A DNA stretch of 52,691 nucleotides from a virus, in IMG/VR virus record IMGVR_UViG_3300046467_000501, positions 1-52,691 of that record. The stretch is one strand, 5' to 3'. This document shows, piece by piece, positions 48,802 through 52,691 of this stretch (its first letter is position 1; each line of letters begins with the position of its first letter). The notes beneath the pieces were generated by a model. The model had not been told where the DNA came from and searched no databases. It saw only the letters and a program-made list of their open reading frames with translations. A program made the translations under genes and the position numbers.

Positions 48802-49002
48802 ATGGTTAAGATTCAGGGGTATCACTACTTCGCTAGTTCTGCGTTACACTGGCGCGTGAGCGGAGACATCTGCGATCTAGTCCGTAAGATGGATGAGATG
48901 GGGAACGAAGAATACAAGGTGTATCGTGTCCCTCTACCTCTCCATGCTACCTATGACATCATTCACTATGTGCCAGTTGTTGAAGGAATCGAAACACTTT
49001 GA
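48802..49002 (+). CDS. Small accessory protein (66 aa)
   Basis: MVKIQGYHYFASSALHWRVSGDICDLVRKMDEM, then YKVYRVPLPLHATYDIIHYVPVVEG: beta-rich with aromatic residues and a central helix. The ATG is nine bases beyond a GGGGAG site in a mini-hairpin. No family recognised. Position inside the hairpin-separated operon suggests an early or host-takeover role. Confidence 0.6.
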   Translation: MVKIQGYHYFASSALHWRVSGDICDLVRKMDEMGNEEYKVYRVPLPLHATYDIIHYVPVVEGIETL

Positions 49003-49011
49003 ATCAAGACA

Positions 49012-49054
49012 GGGGGGAGGGGCTCACCCTCCCCCCGCCACCCCCAGATAGGGG
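49012..49054 (+). other. Intercistronic G/C-tract hairpin 4 with SD mini-hairpin
   Basis: GGGGGGAGGG (49012-49021) pairs with CCCTCCCCCC (49027-49036) over GCTCA. Then CCCC (49042-49045) and GGGG (49051-49054) around AGATA hold the ribosome binding site of the small membrane gene at 49061. It shares 20 bases with module 3. Confidence 0.7.
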
Positions 49055-49060
49055 AGCATC

Positions 49061-49171
49061 ATGTACGGACAAGACGAGGTTTTCGTAGCTGTAATATTCG
49101 TTGTCGGGTTTACGATCCTGCTCGCTTGTTGGCTCGCTGAACAATTCTTTAACGGTAGGGGGAGAGACTGA
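49061..49171 (+). CDS. Small membrane protein (36 aa)
   Basis: ATG six bases past the GGGGAG of the mini-hairpin. MYGQDE, then VFVAVIFVVGFTILLACWLA (one clear membrane span) and a basic tail NGRGRD. The stop overlaps the next ATG (TGATG). It is the first of three small membrane peptides in a row, which may form a complex or be coupled only by packing. Confidence 0.65.
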   Translation: MYGQDEVFVAVIFVVGFTILLACWLAEQFFNGRGRD

Positions 49172-49308
49172 TGGACGACACATCGATTGAACTACTTAGG
49201 TCGGTCTTAATAACCGCCCTATTCGTGGCCATGGTTGGTGTTGCCTTACTGGAACTCAGGAAGGTAGTAACCCGTAAGTGGCGCGAGGTTAGAGAGGAAG
49301 GCAAATGA
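49171..49308 (+). CDS. Small membrane protein with basic tail (45 aa)
   Basis: A span from SVLITALFVAMVGVALL (about 11-27) follows a short acidic head (MDDTSIELLR), and the tail is strongly basic (RKVVTRKWREVREEGK), predicted to stay in the cytoplasm. It shares one base with the gene before it and four with the next (ATGA). No homologue is known to me. Confidence 0.65.
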   Translation: MDDTSIELLRSVLITALFVAMVGVALLELRKVVTRKWREVREEGK

Positions 49309-49391
49309 TAAACAACAACAATCCCATGCCTCTTATAGGCCTCGTAATCTTTGCCATGTTCCTGTGGGTACTGATCACCTTCAACATCTAG
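49305..49391 (+). CDS. Tiny membrane peptide (28 aa)
   Basis: MINNNNPM then PLIGLVIFAMFLWVLITFNI, a single span filling the rest of the peptide. It begins with an ATGA overlap on the preceding stop and is followed after eight bases by the next ATG, with GGAGAGAGA between. Although very short, it is supported by the overlap and by the even hydrophobic profile. Confidence 0.55.
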   Translation: MINNNNPMPLIGLVIFAMFLWVLITFNI

Positions 49392-49399
49392 GAGAGAGA

Positions 49400-49660
49400 A
49401 TGATGAAAGACGGCGTAACGATAAGGGAGATCGCGATCTGGACCTTGACCAAACACCGGGATGCAGTCGGTGAATACTTGGACCTATCTGATGAAGAACT
49501 CCAGAACCTTTTTCGACGGCTATGTGCAGACGATCCTGTGCGATTTGAGGGGGTTCTAAAAGAGGAGGAGAGATACGGACACGCTCAGTTAACTGGACAA
49601 GAACTCTATGACCATGAAAACCCTGCACCCTTAGAAAATCCAATGGACTGGGAGAAGTAA
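49400..49660 (+). CDS. Small acidic accessory protein (86 aa)
   Basis: MMKDGVTIREIAIWTLTKHRDAVGEYLDLSDEELQNLFRRL, then a helix and a Glu/Pro tail (QELYDHENPAPLENPMDWEK). The start at 49400 (or 49403) is chosen for the GGAGAGAGA before it; the open frame upstream only covers the previous membrane gene. The helix-turn LSDEELQNLFRRL is common in small phage proteins. It ends just before the operon terminator. Confidence 0.65.
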   Translation: MMKDGVTIREIAIWTLTKHRDAVGEYLDLSDEELQNLFRRLCADDPVRFEGVLKEEERYGHAQLTGQELYDHENPAPLENPMDWEK

Positions 49661-49676
49661 GTAGAGCAAGCAACAT

Positions 49677-49708
49677 GGGGGGGGCCGAAAGGCTCCCCCC
49701 TTTTTTTT
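49677..49708 (+). terminator. Intrinsic terminator of the accessory operon
   Basis: A G8CC arm (49677-49686), a GAAA tetraloop and GGCTCCCCCC (49691-49700) form a 10-bp stem with one G-U pair, followed by eight T (49701-49708). It resembles the four upstream hairpins but has the T-run that they lack, so it is the real end of most transcripts. Confidence 0.9.
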
Positions 49709-49766
49709 GTGCCTACTGTTCACCTAACTTGAGGCCACGATCCCATCCACCTAGTGAGGGTATGCG

Positions 49767-49934
49767 ATGAAGAACAAGAGGAGAGACAGTAGCCACAGCA
49801 AGAAGCATAGACGCAATCGTAAGGCTAATAACCTGCGGCGAGGCAGACCCAAGCCGAACCAGACACCCAAGCACATAAGAGAACTCAACAAGATACTAAG
49901 GCGCACGGGTCAACCGATCTTCGACAAAGGGTAG
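49767..49934 (+). CDS. Small, very basic protein (55 aa)
   Basis: The ORF has GTGAGGG six bases before its ATG and codes MKNKRRDSSHSKKHRRNRKANNLRRGRPKP, then a helix IRELNKILRRTGQP. About 40 percent of residues are Lys or Arg with almost no acid. It could bind RNA or DNA. It lies past the operon terminator, so read-through or its own promoter would be needed. No promoter was found. Codon use is sound for a gene, but evidence is limited. Confidence 0.5.
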   Translation: MKNKRRDSSHSKKHRRNRKANNLRRGRPKPNQTPKHIRELNKILRRTGQPIFDKG

Positions 49935-49970
49935 GACAGCAGGGGGGGGAAGAAAAAAAAATTAGAGACA

Positions 49971-50048
49971 GGTACGGGCGTCGGGTACGGGCGCGAGGCG
50001 CGGAAAATTTTTTAAATAAAAATTAGGTACGGGCGTCGGGTACGGGCG
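49971..50048 (+). repeat. Two pairs of GGTACGGGCG direct repeats with AT block
   Basis: GGTACGGGCG occurs at 49971-49980, 49984-49993, 50026-50035 and 50039-50048. In each pair the copies are 13 bases apart from start to start, with a TCG spacer. An A/T-only tract of about 20 bases (50004-50023) lies before the second pair. The same paired repeat recurs at 51063 and 51899. It lies in the gap between convergent genes. Confidence 0.85.
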
Positions 50049-50062
50049 CGAGGGGTAGGCAC

Positions 50063-50097
50063 AAAAAAAAGAGGGCCACCCTTTCGGGTGACCCTCT
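50063..50097 (-). terminator. Intrinsic terminator of the DUF932 gene
   Basis: On the minus strand AGAGGGTCACCC (50097-50086) pairs with GGGTGGCCCTCT (50081-50070) around GAAA, with one G-U pair, and a run of eight T follows (50070-50063). It begins 19 bases past the stop of the gene at 50116. The direction is leftward only. Confidence 0.9.
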
Positions 50098-50115
50098 CCT
50101 CTATCCCCCCTCCTC

Positions 50116-50931
50116 TTAGTTGAGTGACAGTGTTTCCTGATTCCTATCTGTCCACGTTCCCGCTTGGGTGACTAGTTCTTTCCCTAGCCTGTGGAATCTG
50201 GACATCGATGTCGGAAGCTCTATGATGTTGCGATCCTTGAGAACCTCAGTGGTGGCGTTATTGAATCCCCACATGGTCGGCTGCTCAAACTCTTCATGAC
50301 TAGGATTCCGGTACTCTTTCAGAATCTTAGGAGCGTAGGCCCATGGGAAAGCGCGAGCATCGCAAAGCCTAACGAGTAGATCGTGGGCCACGTTATTCTC
50401 TAGGCTAGTCTTCTTATAAGACTCGACCAGTTGAGTGTGGTCCGTGTGCGCTTCGTCAATCTCTCCCGCCAACTGATTGAGCCGTGACGGTAGAACCTGA
50501 CGCACGTTTACGCTGTGCTTGTGGCTCGCCTTGAACTCTCCCATGAAATCAAGGTTACTGCAAACCATGACAACGAGTCCCGCCACCATGCCCGCGCTCA
50601 TCGTCTTGTCGTGGCTGTTGCGGATGCCGATAGCCAACTCGTAATCCTCCCCGATGGCTACATCTTCTCTCTGGATTTTCAAGACACCGAATAGCCTTGT
50701 GCTATCGTATCGGATATCCTCCCCGCCAACCTCAACCTTCCCGCTTTCCAAAGCGTAACGCTGTTCGGTAATGTCCCAACCGAATCCGCCAAGCGTTCGG
50801 TTGACCATGTCGAGAAACTCACCATGCGGAAGCGGTATGTGGCTACGCGTTTCCGGCGGTGTCTCTGTCGCTCGCACCTGCTCCTCTGTTACCGTCGTGC
50901 CACCGATGAGCGTCGTTCTCACGTTCGCCAT
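50116..50931 (-). CDS. DUF932 phage protein (271 aa)
   Basis: The sequence has the family pattern I recall: HGEFLDMVNRTLGGFGWDI, RYDSTRLFGVLKI, then YELAIGIRNSHDKTMSAGMVAGLVVMVCSNLDFMGEF, and KHSVNVRQVLP. DUF932 proteins occur in phages and plasmids, often as single-gene transcription units with strong expression, and no function is settled. The gene has its own promoter (50978-51006) and terminator, suggesting an abundant and independently controlled product. A DNA-binding or anti-defence role has been supposed for such proteins, without proof. Confidence 0.7.
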   Translation of the reverse strand: MANVRTTLIGGTTVTEEQVRATETPPETRSHIPLPHGEFLDMVNRTLGGFGWDITEQRYALESGKVEVGGEDIRYDSTRLFGVLKIQREDVAIGEDYELAIGIRNSHDKTMSAGMVAGLVVMVCSNLDFMGEFKASHKHSVNVRQVLPSRLNQLAGEIDEAHTDHTQLVESYKKTSLENNVAHDLLVRLCDARAFPWAYAPKILKEYRNPSHEEFEQPTMWGFNNATTEVLKDRNIIELPTSMSRFHRLGKELVTQAGTWTDRNQETLSLN

Positions 50932-50977
50932 TTTCTTTCTCCTATGTGGGTGAATGGCCGTTCAATTAACTTACACC

Positions 50978-51006
50978 AATCTACAGTGATCGAGTCACAT
51001 TGTCAA
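50978..51006 (-). promoter_or_regulatory. Sigma70-like promoter TTGACA-17-TAGATT for DUF932 gene
   Basis: TTGACA at 51006-51001 and TAGATT at 50983-50978 on the minus strand are 17 bases apart, followed by GGTGTA. The promoter at 51727-51755 has the same -35, spacing, -10 and following GGTGTA, so the two form a family. The gene starts 47 bases past the -10. Confidence 0.7.
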
Positions 51007-51062
51007 CCACCATCACCACATTATTTTACCACCATGACCCACACCTATGTTATATTTTTTTA

Positions 51063-51085
51063 GGTACGGGCGTCAGGTACGGGCG
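51063..51085 (+). repeat. GGTACGGGCG pair, third site
   Basis: Copies at 51063-51072 and 51076-51085, spacer TCA, preceded by a T-rich block (51051-51061) in the gap upstream of the DUF932 promoter. The second copy overlaps a hairpin (51081-51106). Confidence 0.85.
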
Positions 51086-51106
51086 CGGGACATAAGCCCC
51101 GCGCCC
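51081..51106. other. 9-bp GC hairpin next to third repeat pair
   Basis: GGGCGCGGG (51081-51089) and CCCGCGCCC (51098-51106) form a perfect stem around an 8-base loop. It lies seven bases past the end of the small gene at 51113, in the terminator position for leftward transcripts, but has no T-run. It may be a rho-aided terminator, and it shares bases with the repeat, so the two may be mutually exclusive. Confidence 0.5.
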
Positions 51107-51112
51107 TATCCC

Positions 51113-51337
51113 CTAAGCAGGACGTATCTGATTCCCCCAAGCCCAATGCTCATTGTCTAGATCCACTAACACCTTCCGCTCTACAACAGTGTCCCATCCC
51201 ACAAGCTGTACATCTTCACCATACTTTGAACCATTGGATTCATTAACCTGAATCCCTCTTACCTTGACTAGTTTCTCAGGATCACTGCCCCAACCACCAC
51301 GCCACAAGACCGAGTCCCCTACTTTCAGGTCAGCCAT
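51113..51337 (-). CDS. Small beta-barrel-like phage protein (74 aa)
   Basis: MADLKVGDSVLWRGGWGSDPEKLVKVRGIQV, then KYGEDVQLVGWDTVVERKVLVDLDNEHWAWGNQIRPA. The start VGDxVxWRGGxG and the GxxxVxxI(Q/E) strands are those of a small beta-barrel family widespread in phages. SH3-like folds of this size bind nucleic acid or protein. The ATG shares a base with the upstream stop in a TAATG junction. Confidence 0.65.
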   Translation of the reverse strand: MADLKVGDSVLWRGGWGSDPEKLVKVRGIQVNESNGSKYGEDVQLVGWDTVVERKVLVDLDNEHWAWGNQIRPA

Positions 51338-51498
51338 TAACCTGTCACCTCCATTGTCTCATCATCAAAGTCGAACAACTCTTGTGGCGCACGGTGCTGA
51401 CCCAACTCCCTTCTTGCTTCCTCAAGGGCACCATCCTCATCCTCAGCCTCAAGATCAAGTGTACCTGTCCATGTATAGGTGACCTCAAAAGTTTTCAT
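51337..51498 (-). CDS. Small acidic protein (53 aa)
   Basis: Found by reading between two neighbours: ATG at 51498 shares its A with the upstream TAA (TAATG), and its own TAA shares a base with the next ATG in the same way. It reads MKTFEVTYTWTGTLDLEAEDED, then ALEEARRELGQHRAPQELFDFDDE, and ends EVTG, as does the gene upstream. It is strongly acidic, and of the beta-alpha kind seen in small 'DUF' phage proteins. An anti-host role through DNA mimicry is possible by charge only. Confidence 0.65.
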   Translation of the reverse strand: MKTFEVTYTWTGTLDLEAEDEDGALEEARRELGQHRAPQELFDFDDETMEVTG

Positions 51499-51686
51499 TA
51501 ACCTGTCACCTCCTTGTGGCGATCTTCAAAGGTTACCATCCAATCCAACAACACCTCTTGCGCCTCGTTAGTACGCAACCCAAACGCACCAGCCACATAC
51601 TGCCCCGCCCCAAACATATTCGTGACACCCGATTCACGCAGGTTGTCCAGATACTCAAAGATCTTTTCCTTTCTAACCTCGTTCAT
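51498..51686 (-). CDS. Small helical protein (62 aa)
   Basis: MNEVRKEKIFEYLDNLRESGVTNMFGAGQYVAGAFGLRTNEAQEVLLDWMVTFE. The plan, a helix with ExLDxLRESGxxNMFGAGxYLxxxFxLxxxEAxxVLxxWM, is one I recall from many phages. It ends EVTG on an 18-base string that also ends the next gene. It is the first gene behind the promoter at 51727-51755. Confidence 0.7.
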   Translation of the reverse strand: MNEVRKEKIFEYLDNLRESGVTNMFGAGQYVAGAFGLRTNEAQEVLLDWMVTFEDRHKEVTG

Positions 51687-51726
51687 CTGACTAGCTCCTT
51701 ATTGAAAGGGTTGTCTGTCGTACACC

Positions 51727-51755
51727 AATCTATAACAACACTATCACCATGTCAA
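51727..51755 (-). promoter_or_regulatory. Sigma70-like promoter TTGACA-17-TAGATT for the three small genes
   Basis: TTGACA at 51755-51750 and TAGATT at 51732-51727 (minus strand), 17 bases apart, followed by GGTGTA. The gene start at 51686 lies about 40 bases downstream with AAGGAG before it. It is a twin of the promoter at 50978-51006, and both probably work at the same stage. Confidence 0.7.
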
Positions 51756-51898
51756 GGTGTGACGTAACTGTTGGCGACCCAGCTAATCTAGAATGCTAAC
51801 CTCGGACCATGACGCCACTTCTCTGCGAAGCTATCGCGGACCTCTCTTTGCCATCGGTTAGTAGCTGGATCGCCTCACAGTTATTTAATAAATTTTTA

Positions 51899-51921
51899 GG
51901 TACGGGCGTTAGGTACGGGCG
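51899..51921 (+). repeat. GGTACGGGCG pair, fourth site
   Basis: Copies at 51899-51908 and 51912-51921, spacer TTA, preceded by an A/T-rich block (51881-51897, TTATTTAATAAATTTTT). The pair stands seven bases beyond the end of the leftward membrane gene at 51928. No gene that I can defend lies between 51756 and 51898. Confidence 0.85.
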
Positions 51922-51927
51922 TCCATC

Positions 51928-52029
51928 CTATATGATATTTAATCCGAAAAGTAACAGCAGGGTTAGGACGATCACATACACAACCTCAGAGATAACCTCA
52001 CCTATTGTCTGTTTCTTTTTGTACGTCAT
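51928..52029 (-). CDS. Small membrane protein (33 aa)
   Basis: The ATG at 52029 overlaps the stop of the gp88-like gene (ATGA). MTYKKKQTIGEV is basic, followed by ISEVVYVIVLTLLLLFGLNII, a membrane span to the last residue. The basic-in topology predicts an N-terminus in the cytoplasm. It is too short for routine gene calling. The coupling and profile support it. Confidence 0.6.
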   Translation of the reverse strand: MTYKKKQTIGEVISEVVYVIVLTLLLLFGLNII

Positions 52030-52691
52030 ACCACGAAGCCCGACATATCTTTCTTGGCCGAACCCTTAGCAGTTAGGCCGACGATGCACGGCTTCGGATC
52101 TAGGAACCTGAGATCGTGTGTGGTGCCATCAATAACGGGCACACCTAGCCATCCTTTAGGTATCTCGTCCCTAAACACCACGGCCACGTTCATTCCGTCA
52201 TCTATAGCCTTGCACCATTCGTCGTGCGTGGTCGCTTCACTCCGTGAGAAGGTGAGCGAATAGTTTTTCGGTAATCTTTTCCTGTTCTTGATCTTCGTGT
52301 AATCATAGAAGGTCACGTTAGGAAACTGCTCCATGATCCCGGTACGTTCCCACCTGAGATCCGACGTTCCGTTCAGTCTAACACACGGTTTCAGATTGTT
52401 TTTATCCGCCCGCCTCACGATAGACGCAATGTCTTTCGCGAGATCAGCCATAAACCCTGCACGATTCTCAAAAAACATCCTAGTTTTTCTTATTCGTGCC
52501 TCTTGTACCGTGTTCATGCGTCCCCTACCCTGAAAATAGAGACACGCAGTAGAACAACCCTCAGTAGCTGAAGGGCAAACCTGATAACCTGATTGGATGT
52601 GTGGGGCTAGGTGCAGAATGCCCGTGAGATACCCGTAACCTGTAGACTTGGCCGTCTTGGGGTTACTTGCGCCGTCCGTGAGAAGTTTCAT
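52026..52691 (-). CDS. Gp88-like phage protein with Cys cluster (221 aa or longer)
   Basis: MKLLTDGASNPKTAKSTGYGYLTG, then CPSATEGCSTACLYFQGRG, RKTRMFFENRAGFMADLAKDI, VRLNGTSDLRWE, NVTFYDYTKIKNR and SLTFSRSE. This order is that of a phage family named after mycobacteriophage gene product 88. The three-Cys motif suggests a metal or iron-sulfur site, and a TIM-barrel-like pattern (VRLNGTSD, FYDYTK) recalls radical-SAM folds, though no activity is proven. The window ends at the ATG, so an upstream extension cannot be ruled out. The start reads like the usual family start. Confidence 0.7.
   Translation of the reverse strand: MKLLTDGASNPKTAKSTGYGYLTGILHLAPHIQSGYQVCPSATEGCSTACLYFQGRGRMNTVQEARIRKTRMFFENRAGFMADLAKDIASIVRRADKNNLKPCVRLNGTSDLRWERTGIMEQFPNVTFYDYTKIKNRKRLPKNYSLTFSRSEATTHDEWCKAIDDGMNVAVVFRDEIPKGWLGVPVIDGTTHDLRFLDPKPCIVGLTAKGSAKKDMSGFVV

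Noticed and set aside
48003-49036. Regularly spaced G/C palindromes, considered as a CRISPR array
   Set aside because: The units are 300-400 bases apart with genes between them and there are no spacers or cas genes.
51756-51898. Possible tRNA on the minus strand (GGTT-containing stem-like string)
   Set aside because: No acceptor stem or T-loop consensus could be folded. GCTAA is present as a direct and not an inverted repeat.
51809-52069. Rightward ORF of 86 codons across the fourth repeat pair
   Set aside because: It overlaps the end of the gp88-like gene and the membrane gene on the other strand, and crosses AT-rich and repeat DNA. No ribosome binding site is visible.
1-52691. Search by eye for a diversity-generating retroelement, retron, integrase, toxin-antitoxin or repressor
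   Set aside because: No reverse transcriptase YxDD motif, no tyrosine or serine recombinase motifs and no repressor with HTH plus peptidase were seen among the translated frames.

Overview
This window is part of the genome of a tailed double-stranded DNA phage (Caudoviricetes). The layout is podovirus-like: a large P22-type portal, P22/SU10-type head-tail adaptors, no recognisable tape measure in the usual place, and very large T7-like ejection proteins between the tail genes and the lysis genes. Several small structural proteins have an overall look I recall from marine and aquatic phages. Base composition is balanced and the ribosome binding sites and promoters are proteobacterial in style (AGGAG; TTGACA-17-TAnnnT), so a Gram-negative host is the best guess. 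The host cannot be named from the sequence. No integrase, excisionase, repressor, DNA polymerase, RNA polymerase or recognisable small terminase was found, and the gene at base 1 is cut, so the phage genome probably extends beyond the window.

Layout. (1) 1-1235, rightward: a cut gene and five tiny overlapping genes of unknown role. (2) 6611-1387, leftward: a DNA metabolism operon of two paralogous small proteins, a RecB/Cas4-like nuclease, a DUF1071 annealing protein, an SSB-like protein with a DDGLPF tip, a ribbon-helix-helix protein, a PD-(D/E)XK-like protein preceded by a 24-residue relic of the same family, a ParB-like protein, and a small membrane protein, closed by a strong intrinsic terminator at 1306-1246. 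(3) 6681-9262, rightward: a RusA-like resolvase, a primase-helicase, and two small genes behind their own promoter. (4) 47201-9330, leftward: a morphogenesis operon almost 38 kb long. It runs from a membrane protein and TerL through portal, a GroES-like co-chaperonin, scaffold, decoration and major capsid proteins, head-tail adaptors, tail fibre and hub. It then carries four giant proteins (1288, 1013, 641 and 2731 residues) and ends in a holin, M15 peptidase and spanin lysis cassette. (5) 47546-49934, rightward: an accessory operon of small genes separated by near-identical G-tract/C-tract hairpins. (6) 52691-50116, leftward: a gp88-like gene, small genes and a DUF932 gene, with matching sigma70-type promoters and four pairs of a 10-bp direct repeat in the gaps.

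How it works together. The nuclease, annealase and SSB make a Red-type recombination set, while RusA and the primase-helicase handle branched DNA and fork opening. TerL and portal package DNA into a capsid built with a phage-encoded co-chaperonin and scaffold. The adaptors and beta-propeller hub form the short tail. The giant proteins, one with a zincin HEGAH motif and an LPD38-like domain, are probably ejected with the DNA. About ten short genes not obvious in a length-filtered ORF list were found by reading stop-start overlaps.
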